Positions 23,492 to 34,074 of a stretch of 64,000 nt of DNA are shown here, piece by piece. A program made the position numbers and the translations under genes. Each line of letters opens with the position of its first letter. The first letter of the stretch is position 1. The stretch comes from Apostichopus japonicus (taxonomy: Eukaryota; Echinodermata; Holothuroidea; Aspidochirotida; Stichopodidae). The notes under the pieces are model-generated. The model was not told the DNA's origin. It did not search any database and was given only the letters and a program-made list of their open reading frames with translations. The stretch lies in assembly GCF_037975245.1 (NCBI RefSeq), contig NC_092569.1, forward strand, positions 13,437,001 through 13,501,000, written 5' to 3'.

Positions 23492-26400
23492 GGGCATCAT
23501 TCCGATTTGAAACGTGAGGGGGGGGGGGGGGTGGGGGACGTATTCGATTCGAGTATTTTGGCCGTAAGTACTATCTACCATCGGTTGGCGCGCAGCGTAT
23601 CAAGAACATTTCAGATTTGAATACCTGCCAGATCGCTGGAGATGGCACTTGCCAGGCTGGATAGCAGCCATCTAGTTGCGTGATTTCGGGAGAAAAAGAC
23701 AAATTCGTCACTCAGGAAATCTGCAGCAAAGTTCATGCGACCTTCATTTTTGGTGGATTATTTTTTTTTATATATATATATATATATTTTTATATTCCAA
23801 TTGACATGAACATTAGAACCCAGTGCAAGTTGACAATGATGTGGCGAAGTGGAATCCAGCCCCATTTTGCCTATGTTTCAGGATAAAATACCCCTCATTT
23901 GTTCGAACCCATGACAACTAACAATCTGTGAATATATTTACTTCGAAATGGGCACATTATATTGCACCAAGTCGGTAAAGGAATGACCCCAGGGCCTCCT
24001 CAGATATAGGCCTATAGCAGGGGTGGGCAACCTTTTCGAATGAAAGGGCCAGATTTTAGGAGTGAAAGATTGACAGGGCCGCACCAAACCAACGACCTGC
24101 TGTTGATTTCAAACCGTTGCTTCCGAGGACGTTCAAGCAATGGGTGTGTGTACTAATCTGTATTCACAAAAACATAATGTCAATATAGTCCAATTGGTCA
24201 TTAATGGTGATAATAGACCTACCTGACAGCATCATAAGTGCAGATAAATTCTAAGCAGCTGGTTCGTTTTTTGCGATGATGTAAAATAGATTGATTTTTT
24301 TCTTTTTCTTGCGACATCTCACGGGCCGCAAAAAAATCACTGGCGGGCCGCATGTGGCCCGGTCGCCGTAGGTTGCCCACCCCTCGCCTGTAGGAACGAT
24401 GTCCCAAAATGTCCCCGGACATATAGGCGAAGGAAGCTATCCGCCGCGACTGTATGTGAGTTTCTCGACTTGCCGTTCTGGGAGTCATACCACAAAATGG
24501 TGCATTTCCTCATACGTCATTATTAATAATTTAAATAACTAACTAATGAGGCAAAGTCCAGATCCGAGTTCGTATATTAAGCTTAGCGCAAATTTGGCCA
24601 AAAGTTGTCATAGGCCAGCATGTTAAACCACCAATGACTTTTAATGCAACCCGTGACACACTTCCAATGGGACTGTGTCAGTTTAAATATTTTGCTAGGT
24701 CTACAAGAATACATTTCTATGAAATTTGAAACAAGGATGGCAAGACGAACCACTTTAATTATGTTTTCAGGACCTCACACATGCGCATGTATCGTCAGAC
24801 TTAGAATAGGTCCCATGTGAGTGGTGGCTAAAGTGATGAAGGCATCAAAATAAATCAGTGGTTATTCGTTGGAGTCCTCACGCAAGTTACCTCGGTTGCT
24901 AGGTGAATCTGCATCTGGTAAATCGGGTGAATTCTGGTCGGAGCGTACAATGTAAACACCGTGTACCAAGGGACGTAGCTCTGAAGGTTGGGGGGGGGGG
25001 GTGGGGGTGGGGGTGTAGTGGCTGAAAATCCATCTAGATGGGTTTTGAAGCCAGAAAATTCCGACTGCTGCTTTGTACCCCCCCCCCCTCACCCTCGCGC
25101 TACTGGTCAACGATACGGTCAGTGTCAGTCAGACACCCAATCTTTCGCGACTGCACTTTTGTTCTGAACTTTTTTTCGATACATTTGTACCCACTGGCAC
25201 TCATTTCACAAACTTATTAGCCCCCCCCCCCCACCCCAACCAAATAATTTTGTGAGAATTCGGGCAATATGCTGATAACTTTTCGGGCACCTACTGAAAG
25301 AAAGATTATTTGCAATGTGTTTTTCAGTGGTTAAACTTATATTAATATTACCATTAATATTGTAACGACTTCCCCAATAATTCTAACCAAATGGAAGGGT
25401 AATAAGACGGAAAATTATTGTATGTTATTTGCATACGATGTAAAAACCGATGCATGTCTATATAATATGCACACTAACACGTGCAACGTGAGCGTAGCGC
25501 GCGAAAAAATTTGGGTTATTTTTTCGGGCAAGTCGTTACAACCCCCCCCCCCCCCCTCAAATTAAATTGGGCTCCTACGCCTATGACAGTAGTTCTATTA
25601 GGCAATTTTTAGAATACGAAGTTTTGTACGGTGGAGTATAGGAATCGCGAGGTACAATTTCTCAAGTGGCAAGGAAATCGTGGTAAATATAACAGATTAA
25701 AGGTAAATTTTGACCGATTTTTTTCAATTTTTAGGTCATGCTCAATCACAGGAATAAATGAATAGGCCTAAATAATCTATAGTGCGACAGTCGGAAATTC
25801 CGACTGTCGCACTCCAATTTTCCAACTATCGTCAGTTTTACCAAGTTTGGGGGTGAGACACCTCCACGCCCCCCCCCCCCATAGCGACGTCACTGCGTGT
25901 ACCCAGTGTTCTCATTGTGGAGTAGACTCCGGTATCACTCAACAACAAGGTAAAATGGGATGCGCTGACACGAACGAAATATGCTCCCTATTTCATTTCC
26001 GCAATATTAGGGAACGGGCACCGTCTTTGAAACACCATTTACAACTAAGGGACAGCTATGTACAAGCTCTGGCTCTAGCTATGAAGTGCTATCTATTATG
26101 ATATTGACGGAGCGCCCTAGTTTTCTACTGGAATCGCCTGAAGATGCGGCGTCTGTAATCCGAGGAACCAACGAACTTCTCTGATAATTCCTCAGGCTTC
26201 AACTGGACTAGACGTTCGTGGTGAATTTGGCCCACCATCACATGGTTCAGCCTCTGTTGAGTCACGGTGATCCGTAGCCATGTCTTCGAACGCCTCAAAG
26301 CACTGAAAGATCTCTCGGCTTCCGTCGAACTGGCGGAGGAGACGAGGAGCAACCGCAAGAGATCTTCGACTTCACCAAGCATAACCCGTACCATTGGATT

Positions 26401-28566
26401 CATCGACTTAAATCTTTATCTATACCCTTCAACCGACGACGACTGGAAATGGCCTCGAAAGAAAGACAGACTAAGCTTAAGATTGTCGGAGAGCTCAGGG
26501 TACCAACTCAAGAGTTCTGGTGGAATTCTCCATTCAGCAACATTGAGTGATATTTCATGATATGAATCTGAGATGTGTAAGTCCTAACCAAATAGACACT
26601 TTTTTTTCCAAATGCGTGGGGGGGGGGACATTTGATAATGTTTTCCCCACCCATCGAAATGTGGGGGGACGTGTCCCCCCGTCCCCCCTGGATTGACGCC
26701 CATGATATATATATATATATATATATGTGTGTGTTTCATATATATATATATATATATATATGTGTGTTTCATGCTTGTTATCTTAACCTGAATTTGGTTT
26801 AGCATTAATAGAGTACATTGCTGTTAATCTTTATCGAAATCGTTTATATCGTGGTAATCCATGATGCTACGGAGCAAACTCCCCACCCAACCCAATAAGT
26901 TCTTAACAAATCAAAGCATGGGCTACAAGTTATACTTTAAAATGGCTTTAATGGGTTTTTTATTCAAACATGATTGTTATTATATCCTACCCATTGTTCT
27001 TTTAGTTCCGAATACGTCATAGTAACATCATCACATTTCGGCTAAATTCTTACTTTCTGTGCAAGTGACTCCGGTGAACCCTGTAGGGCATACATATAAC
27101 CCTGACATGTACTGTTACACGTCCCTCTGTAACCCTCCGTTACCCCCGGAATTGATAATGAGTAAAGTTAGTGAATTATAAGAATATAAGCATATGCAAT
27201 GCATATGGTAAATTGCCATAGAGGGAGAATAAACCCCGTTGCTCTCCTAAAGAAATATATTTTCATACTCTGTTATTATCGCTCTGCATCCCCATATATC
27301 CCTTTTGGAGTTCCAACTTCCAAGAAATAATAGAACAGTTATATAGTTATTTATCTTACCCTTGGTACAATCAGAACTACAGATACAGCGGAACGTGCTG
27401 GATATTTCAATGCAGAAGCTACCGTTTGGACAGGTAGCGGAATCACAACCGGGACCTCCAGAAGAAACAACAAACAAACAAGCACAAAGTTAGACAGTAA
27501 TTTTCTGATATAAATATAAAGTTTGGTAAATTTTTGATGTTACCGAACGGTAAAATCCCATAGCAGATCATCAATTACTTCTCAATTCAAATGATAAAGA
27601 AACAAGTAGAACAGTAAGTTTTGAGCATATTCAATATGCTTGTTGAATTTGATTAAAACTAAAATTCAAAACGTGTCTAGAAGATTACCAATTAAGTCAT
27701 TTGGTGGTAACAGCTTAAAAATTGACTTACTTTTATCAATGATCACCTTATGATGAGTAAATCTCGCCATTTGTGTTGTTGAAAATTATATTTACTAGCT
27801 GCTCTTGAGTAGGATTGTTTTTAGCTCTTTAAATCCACTGTAATTGTTGCTATCAAACGAGTTTTAGCGATTTGTGGATTCTTACTTAGAGTGACATAAG
27901 GTGAAGTCTCGGAAAAGTTAATAAATAATTGTGATTTCAAACAAATTCGTTGTTACGGTTGTGAATTTTTCCTAGACAAGCGGTGTTGATATCACTGTTA
28001 GATAATGTCAATATTGATCTTGCCCTTTATGACAATGTTTATTTTCTGTAATGAAAGTGAGTATAGCAAGTGCTGCACTTAAACTATTCAAGTTCTTAAC
28101 GTGACCTAATATTGGCATGGGTGTCCAGTGTTAAAACTGTCACCATTCTACCTTGAAAAAAAAGACGAAAATGAAGGTTCAGATCCTAGTGACACTATGA
28201 CATTAGATAATCCATTATTACAAAATGAAAGCTACCAGACATGACTTAAACTATAAAATATCTCCGAAACGGATTTTGTAAGTTGGGTGTTCCTCACATA
28301 GATCTCTGTCATACAAGTTTTGTTTTTATTTATTCAAGAGTATTGTATTTATATATATGGTACACACTTGTATTTAGTTCTGATAACTACATTGTTATGT
28401 CATCTCAATGTTACAAAGGAATTATGTACATGAACACAATGTTTCCGAATAAAGTATTTATTCCCTCTCTTCTTTTATTAATATATATGTGTATATAAAA
28501 CCATATATAAATACAAGTACACGTACACACACACGCACATAGATATACACATATATGTACACCAGT

Positions 28567-28618
<52 letters not shown>

Positions 28619-30395
28619 CATATAAATATATATATATATATATATATAAATATATATGTATATAAACATTCACACCTACACACAAATACACATACATACA
28701 CAAATACACACATATGTATATACATACACAGTGAGCAAACAAACAAAGACACCTAGAAACAGCAGAGAATGTCTAAACAACAATAAAATGAAATCCCAAG
28801 AAAATTACAGAAAACAGTAAGGTAGACGACCAGGCAGAGGAAAAGTCAAGAATCGCAAACTTCATTAATTGAGTGAGAAAAACAAGTCCTTAATGCCATG
28901 TATTTCTACGAGCAGAGGTAGTAGAATTTAGAGTCGATTAATTATATTTTATAGAAAAAATGATAGCAATCAGGCTTAATATTGTTTTGCTTACAATTTA
29001 AAATGTAGTATTTGATATGCAGGATGAAAATAATTTAGCGGGTCATAATCTGCTTTGCTTGCTGAAGAATTAAAGAAAAAAATGTTCTTTTAAGCAGATA
29101 ACATGTCAACCAAAACATTTCTGTTCGCAAAGGATACTAAACATCACATGACAATACCAGAATACATGTTCAATTGTTTCATCCTCAATATTGCCAAATG
29201 GTACAGAGCGGGAAGTCGCATCGTTCATTAAACGTAAAAGCCGACTGGTTCCTAAGATGCCGTCCTGAAACCTGAACTGGAAATATTTATTCAGAGAGCG
29301 TATACGGGAAGGAATCTTAAATATAGTTAACCAATCGCCACGTGACAAGTCAAAAGTAATGCTCCACTTAGCGCAGGCTTCTGGCGGAAGTAAAATACAG
29401 TCAATAAGGTGAGGAAAGACCAACTGCGACAATTTAGAATTGCGAGACATAAGAATGAAAATGTGATATTGCTGGTCATCGACATCGTTTACAATACTGA
29501 GGGAATTTTTCAAATTTCTAGGGATATTAATAAAATTATTGTTCCAAAGGATTTGCTCACCAAAGAGTTCCGAAGGTTTCTTAAAGGTTAAATTACTCCA
29601 AGCCATACACATTTCCCTAATAAAGATACTAGTACTTGGGATCTTATTAATAAAATCTTTTGGAGGGCTTGACGGAACCTGAAAAGGGAAAACGAATGAC
29701 TTGGCTGATTGCAAAATATTTCACGATTGTGTTGCTACCAATAGGTGTGAGATCACACCCATTCCAAACTCTAAGCTGGTGCTTCAGCCTAGAATTCTGC
29801 TCATAATTTAAGCGAAAGAGATCGTCACCATTGTAAGTAAAGCTGATCCCGAGGTACCTGATAGGACCGTTGCTAATCTACAGATTGGATTCACTGACAT
29901 GAGCTGGATTCTTTAAAATAAAAGGACCCGGGGAAAAAAAACTGGGATTTGTTGAAATTAAGTTGAAGACCAGGTTCTTTTCGAAAATTCTCTAAAATAT
30001 TCAGCACCTTAACGGTACTGTTGCGGGTACCGTATAAAAAGAAAGTGGTGTCGTCGGCATACTGTATAAACCTGCCATACAGAGTTAATAATCCCAGTTC
30101 GGTTTTTGTCTTTGTTAAATACAACGATTAATTACATTTGTTTATTAACAATATACCCTTAAAATAATCAAAATAAAAAGTAATGTATATAGTTAAGTAG
30201 CCTACTTCTTTCAAATTGACAAGGTGATTTGAAAGTCTCTTTAGAATATTCATGTCTAGATTGCAATGAATAAAAACTATATACTATCATTTCTATGCAG
30301 ACTGTAGACTTACCTTGACTGGTTACTTGTTGAGAAATGAAAGATAATATGATAATATAAATACACCAATCTCTAATTCTTGATGCATGTTCCAT
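18930..30395 (-). CDS. Gene B: EGF-repeat single-pass membrane protein (complete model)
   Basis: The minus-strand model joins signal peptide 30314-30395; EGF exons 27360-27455, 23108-23224 and 21725-21841; a possible Ser/Thr-rich linker exon 20642-20746; transmembrane exon 19820-19925; and tail exon 18930-19374. All extracellular junctions are phase 1. The product is predicted to be a type I membrane receptor-like protein with three EGF domains and a 147-residue cytoplasmic tail rich in charged residues and tyrosines. It is the shortest of the three paralogues outside the membrane, but the only one with a complete tail in the window. Its introns hold the heaviest transposon load. Loss of two conserved splice elements (microexon donor, type III exon) and a shortened first EGF suggest relaxed constraint, although the frame stays open throughout. 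No orthologue is recognised. Confidence 0.7.
19602..19700. repeat. CA/TA microsatellite in gene B intron
   Basis: (CA)n passes into (TA)n, broken by two ATCCCTAT interruptions. It lies in the intron between the transmembrane and tail exons. Gene C has only a remnant at the same place (33199-33210). Confidence 0.85.
19820..19925 (-). CDS. Gene B transmembrane exon
   Basis: A 106-nt exon, phase 1 in and phase 2 out, encodes [10 protein letters not shown], then a span [20 protein letters not shown], then WYRSRR. It is one codon shorter than gene A's and has Gln and Pro inside the membrane segment. The acceptor and the AG|GTGAAT donor are intact. Confidence 0.82.
20642..20746 (-). CDS. Candidate Ser/Thr-rich linker exon unique to gene B
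   Basis: After a pyrimidine-rich acceptor (TTTCCATTTCATTAAG), 105 nt stay open in phase 1-1 and encode [20 protein letters not shown], then [15 protein letters not shown]. Such a sequence suits a glycosylated stalk next to the membrane. The donor G|GTACGG is weak. Genes A and C lack this stretch between blocks that otherwise align, so it is either a gene B gain or a loss in the others. Confidence 0.42.
21388..21417 (-). pseudogene. Gene B copy of the 30-nt microexon, donor lost
   Basis: This matches the gene C microexon 35369-35398 (here [11 protein letters not shown]) and keeps the TGAGTGCAG acceptor. The GT donor has become TC, so normal splicing at this site is not possible. Confidence 0.55.
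21725..21841 (-). CDS. Gene B EGF exon 3 (type II)
   Basis: A 117-nt phase 1-1 exon encodes [14 protein letters not shown], then [13 protein letters not shown], then [13 protein letters not shown]. Six cysteines and splice sites are intact. The usual CACAT array downstream in the intron is absent here, unlike the other type II exons. Confidence 0.86.
22280..22660. repeat. CACAT/ACCACA-type simple array, gene B
   Basis: A degenerate period-5 array of CACAT, CATAC and CACAC words fills this part of the intron downstream of the type II exon 23108-23224. It is followed by a full CRE palindrome TGACGTCA at 22689-22696. Confidence 0.85.
23108..23224 (-). CDS. Gene B EGF exon 2 (type II)
   Basis: A 117-nt phase 1-1 exon encodes [14 protein letters not shown], then [13 protein letters not shown], then [13 protein letters not shown]. 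Six cysteines are kept. The segment between C3 and C4 (DKFRGV) is clearly diverged from the EMTED of its relatives. The donor G|GTAAAG is intact. Confidence 0.86.
23400..23487. repeat. TA microsatellite, left border of a transposon nest
   Basis: A (TA)n tract of about 85 bp adjoins foreign sequence from about 23490. A second TA tract at 26706-26760 closes the nest. Confidence 0.85.
23488..24017. other. Inserted sequence of unknown type, gene B intron
   Basis: Sequence with no counterpart in genes A or C. It contains a poly-G tract (23519-23537) and a poly-T/TA stretch (23761-23790). I recognise no protein or terminal repeats. Confidence 0.4.
24018..24385. mobile_element. Non-autonomous hAT transposon
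   Basis: Terminal inverted repeats CAGGGGTGGGCAACCT and its complement bound a 368-bp element rich in GGGCCGCA words. The flanks GCCTATAG (24010-24017) and GCCTGTAG (24386-24393) form an 8-bp target duplication with one mismatch. The termini and duplication length are typical of hAT MITEs. It contains no transposase. Confidence 0.85.
24960..25590. mobile_element. Probable DNA-transposon debris with G/C-tract termini
   Basis: The ends read AGGGACGTAGCTCTGAAGG before a G tract, and after a C tract the complement of CATAGGCGTAGGAGCCCAAT. The interior repeats motifs such as GTGAGCGTAGCGCGCGAAAA. C/G homopolymers lie at 24988-25005, 25079-25088, 25220-25232 and 25540-25557. It looks like one or two nested MITEs; the family is unknown. 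Confidence 0.45.
25781..25813. repeat. Perfect 33-nt inverted repeat
   Basis: AGTGCGACAGTCGGAA and its exact complement are separated by a single A. As RNA or DNA this would form a 16-bp hairpin with almost no loop. Confidence 0.85.
26125..26560 (-). pseudogene. hAT transposase C-terminal fragment
   Basis: 26125-26403 encodes [20 protein letters not shown], then [20 protein letters not shown], which matches the hATC dimerisation region (SS.S.AERSFS.L...K..LR..M...RL). The frame upstream (to 26560, [20 protein letters not shown]) is broken by a stop near 26415. It is a dead remnant in a gene B intron. It resembles the hAT-derived proteins sometimes annotated as zinc-finger MYM or P52rIPK-like. 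Confidence 0.82.
26608..26703 (-). mobile_element. Terminal fragment of a G-rich DNA transposon
   Basis: On the minus strand the end reads CATGGGCGTCAATCCAGGGG, followed by a GGGGGGACACGTCCCCCC palindrome. This resembles the termini of non-autonomous elements. Only one end is seen, and it abuts the TA tract at 26706. Confidence 0.4.
27053..27150 (-). pseudogene. Decayed type III EGF exon, gene B
   Basis: The donor end is preserved (TTCACCGGAGTCACTTGCAC then AGAAAGTAAG). Small deletions upstream shift the frame, and the CDSNPC start is gone. A sister remnant is 50890-50990 in gene C. Confidence 0.65.
27360..27455 (-). CDS. Gene B EGF exon 1 (type I, shortened)
   Basis: A 96-nt phase 1-1 exon encodes [12 protein letters not shown], then [11 protein letters not shown], then SSDCTKG. 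All six cysteines remain, but only three residues separate C5 and C6 where the relatives have eight: a clean 15-nt in-frame deletion. Splice sites are intact. The O-glucose consensus is lost (CDSATC). Confidence 0.8.
28500..28730. repeat. CA/TA microsatellite cluster, gene B first intron
   Basis: Alternating (TA)n and (CA)n words lie in the intron. The flanks align with 48890-49090 in gene C. Open frames across it are repeat artefacts. Confidence 0.85.
29106..30124 (-). pseudogene. 5'-truncated L1/Tx1-like non-LTR retrotransposon
   Basis: 30124-29891 encodes [17 protein letters not shown], the reverse-transcriptase YADD active-site motif, followed by LQLNFNKS. After a frameshift comes [14 protein letters not shown], typical of L1-clade proteins. 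Then 29714-29106 ends with [20 protein letters not shown], a zinc-knuckle-like C-terminus. The element lacks its 5' part and carries frameshifts, so it is inactive. It sits in the first intron of gene B, co-oriented with the gene. Confidence 0.82.
30314..30395 (-). CDS. Gene B exon 1: signal peptide
   Basis: The 82-nt coding part encodes [11 protein letters not shown], a hydrophobic core (IYIIILSFI), then SQQVTSQ, with a G|GTAAGT donor in phase 1. It is homologous to 11345-11435 and 58048-58129. Confidence 0.77.
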
Positions 30396-30956
30396 GCTGC
30401 CAGTGATGGCAGAAAATTAGTCACCGTCGACGAATAGTAGAAAGATTTTGTATAAAGTAAGAATAAAAAACAGGCACTTAATCCACTGTAACTGCACACA
30501 AAGCTAAATTGAGTACAAATTAGCTATAACAGAGAGATAATATGCATAGCCTATATACAGTCATTTAGTTACCAAATACCACAGAAATATTGTGCATATA
30601 TTCTATGCAAACGTATATACATGGTTGAGTAACCCTCACTATATACAGGTTTCTACTGAAATATTCTGTTTAACCGATTCTCTTGAATGATCATAAATAG
30701 TGTACAAGGAAGGTCAACATAATATCGGACGGCTTGGCTTTCTGCTGCACACCTTTGTGTCCATTTTAATTACTTTTTATTTATTTTTTAAATTTAACAG
30801 TGTTAGATAAGATCTAAATTTGAGGTATTTTATCTGTAGCTGTGAATTTAGAGTTAGCTCGATGAACTGAGTTTGCATCAATGAAGAGAATCTGTATTGA
30901 CAAAACTAGCATTCAATGTGATACTTGTCGTTGCAAGCCAGTAAAAGTCACGGTTG

Positions 30957-31070
30957 ACGATGCAACCATATTGGTTCCAGTAAGCTAAAGACGCGATCAT
31001 AATGGTTCTAGTAAGCTAAAGACGCGATCATAATGGTTCAAGTAGGCTAAAGATGCAATCATAATGGTGC
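30957..31070. repeat. Short copy of the 31-bp minisatellite at the B/C junction
   Basis: About four units of the repeat seen at 16290-17492 join the gene B 5' flank (similarity to gene A ends at about 30955) directly to the gene C 3' flank (from 31071). Confidence 0.85.
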
Positions 31071-32114
31071 ATATTTAACTCATGTTATCCCTGCATACGG
31101 GTTTACATGAGCTCGATATTGTCCATGAAACATGACAGTTGCATAGATGTACAAATACCAGATATGTGTGATAAACCAATACGTCTTCATAAAACACTAT
31201 TGATTGCCCAAAACCAAGTTATCAATTCTCTGTATAGATGTATACACCTATACATAATCCTCGTTTAAAAATGAGTTCTACTTAAGTTATACTCAAATGT
31301 GAAAGTACCAACACTGACCAGCTTGGTTGTGTAAATTCAACCGTTTTGTGCTTGAAGACCTTGAATAACATAGCCCGTCTACCATCAAGCAATCACAACT
31401 TGCCAAAAAGACTTGGCGAACATAATAACGAAAACTCGAAATTATACACATACTTAATATCATGAAATCGAGAAGAAAGAGAAATTACAGAATTTCATGA
31501 TCAATTTAAAATGTTTATGGTTTTATCAACTCCTCCTCTCCCCTGTATTCACAATTGTCTTTAATAGTACTGTGTTTTAGAAGAAATAAATTTGTCGAAT
31601 AGAATAATTATCAGTTGAGAAGGTGATTCATTTTGTCCACTCCTTTACTTTCCTGTTTAATTATATGATAATCTCATTAAACTGAATCAAGTAATGAAGA
31701 AGATCAGACGTAAAGAGAGGATCATCAAATTTGCTAAAATATAGAAAACATTCAAAGTTACCAAAATTAAATATGCGAATCTTCGAATATGTTTTATTTC
31801 ATTATCTAGATGAAGAGAAAGTAATTGTTTAACATAATTAACGAAAGGACTTGATTATCTCCCGTAGTGTACATCTTCCCAATATATAGGAACATAGAAA
31901 TGATGGCCATATTTAGTTACTGTGTGTTCAACGTAGTCCCTTAAAAATGCTAGTCTATAGCAAATTGTGAAAACAATGTCTAAATTATTATCAAATTAAA
32001 TGCAACAAACAAGTTTGAAAAGGCAAGGACCGTTATCTTGCTTATTTCGGCTGAACTGTTTTTAACTTTGTACACGTGTCTTTTACTACTGTGGTTCCCA
32101 TTTATCACGGAACA
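31071..32114. other. 3' flank of gene C
   Basis: Non-coding sequence collinear with 17493-18480 downstream of gene B. I see no gene. Confidence 0.6.
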
Positions 32115-32202
32115 CACCTCGCAGAGAGCTGGCACCCGATACTCATAGCTAGTACAGTAACTATTGTTCTTGTTCCACAACTGTGCATCGGTAGCTACTG
32201 CT
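32115..32202 (-). pseudogene. Second orphan lectin-C-terminus-like segment
   Basis: This reads DAQLWNKNNSYC, then TSYEYRVPALCEV, after a CATAG acceptor-like site. It is paralogous to 18481-18568 and carries the same caveats. Confidence 0.25.
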
Positions 32203-32470
32203 CTATGTTCGCAACACGGTAGCATGTGTTACAGGTGGCACAGTAATTACTGCAAAGCTATTACACATTGAACTACGACGTTATTTTCCGATGTAGGACG
32301 AATTTCCGACAGGTGAAAATTTGCAGTAATTTAAGAAGAAAACAGCTATAGACTTTACCTCTTTACTTATCAGTTTCATTGTGCTGATACACAATCAAAA
32401 TCAAAATTAAACATATTTATGAGACCAATCGTTACAGAGTGAGGAATTCACAATTTTAAGTATAACTTCT

Positions 32471-32476
32471 TTTATT
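32471..32476 (-). terminator. Gene C polyadenylation signal
   Basis: AATAAA on the minus strand is conserved in position with the gene B signals downstream of the tail. Confidence 0.5.
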
Positions 32477-32577
32477 CTGTGGAAAATCTCTACGACTCCT
32501 ATACATAACACTCGGCTATGGAAATCCTGAGATCATTATACACCTTTCCCCTGGTTTCCCAATACCAAGTTAAGCCT

Positions 32578-32780
32578 TCAGTAATAATTTTTGGGAATAT
32601 TCGTTTTCTTCTCTCGTCGAAGCCTCATCGACCATTTTGCCATTCGCATTCTCAACTATCCCTTTCTTCTTATCAATCTGTTCAAAAGATTTATTTGTAG
32701 TTTGGATATTTCATTTTTCCAAAGTTTCCTTGCTTTTAATCGTTGCCTTCTTGCCAACGGTTTCATAACTATCATGATTG
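32578..32780 (-). pseudogene. Untranslated remainder of the gene C tail exon
   Basis: Sequence collinear with the distal gene B tail follows the premature stop. It carries further lesions: an inserted repeat-like stretch near 32766-32800, and a deletion that creates TGA near 32720. The part homologous to the YVNY end is missing. Confidence 0.65.
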
Positions 32781-32973
32781 TTAACGGTTTCCTGATATAG
32801 TAAATGCATATGTTGGTGTTTTTACTTGTCCATCTTCTATACTGTAATATTTAGGGTCACCATTGTACACCATTTCGTTATTGACATCACCATGGTGATT
32901 GACAGGTTGATTCCCTCTGACGTCAGTTCCGTTATTATCTTGTTTATCAGGATGAGCAGTTCCTCCTTTTTGT
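32781..32973 (-). CDS. Gene C tail exon, prematurely terminated
   Basis: After the TACAG acceptor the frame reads [20 protein letters not shown], continues through [20 protein letters not shown], and stops after FTISGNR. Gene B continues for another 80 or so residues. A small frameshift after PTYA causes the stop. The insertion QPV before NHHGDV is another difference from gene B. Confidence 0.75.
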
Positions 32974-34002
32974 CTGTAACATAAACACAGCATGAATATC
33001 TTTGTAGAGTCTTTCGGTTTTCATTGGCTGAAAACGTTCATTCGAATAAATGAAATTTTGAAGTAAACTTGTAATCACCTTGATTCTGCTTGTCGAACCC
33101 TATTTTCGTCATTGATTCATTGGATGTTTTCCAATAGTTATTACACTTACATGGGTTACATTAAAGCCTCTGATTTGTAACTATTTAATAATATGGGCCT
33201 ATATATATATTTCTTTCTTTATACACTGTTAAATCCTTTCATTCGCTGATCAAACATCAATACATATTTATAGTTAAGCATCGATTTAAATTGTGGCTAC
33301 TTTGCATATTTTAAATGAAAATAAGATTCACCTTCTTGAGCGGTACCAGAGTAAGCCCACAAACCCAAGGACTAGCAATTGTATAACCGCAATTGCGACA
33401 TTTACTATCCAAAGACTTGTCCCGCCGTTGTTAGTATCTATGAGTAAATACAAAGTGGCTTGTTTAGGGCAACAAAAATAAAAGATAAACTAGACGTTCC
33501 ACTGAGCCACTAAATTGGTACACGTGGTCATCTTGAACTCGATATTTGTGGTATGAGCATGATTTGTCACTTCCGTTTCACAAGGTTCAAAAGTTTCTGA
33601 AGCGTCTCAAAGCTACGGCCCATATCTCAGTGGATTATACAACTAACATATTTCAGGGTAAATCTTAACGTTTAATATTTTTAAATAAATAATGATAGGT
33701 ATGAACATCGAAGACACATATACAGATAAATTATGTCATCAGATGTGTATACATTCAGTATGCTAGGTATAACTACAGAATTTTTCAAATTGACGATAAT
33801 GTACATAGATAAGTAGCTTATGTCATCAGCTGTGTACACTTTTGACAATAATTCTTTCATCTGGATTAAACTATGAGATTGGTCCTTGTACTAATAGTTT
33901 CAACCTCTAGTAAGAACTAGAGATTATTTATATGGCTGATAAGTTATGAATGATTTATGGGAAATATAATCTTTATGGTTTGAAACAATATTCTGTCTTT
34001 AG

Positions 34003-34074
<72 letters not shown>

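Noticed and set aside
28411-28752. Cys/Tyr/Ile-rich frames (also 46724-46981, 48820-49174, 9434-9526)
   Set aside because: They read through TA/CA microsatellites; the composition is an artefact of the repeat.
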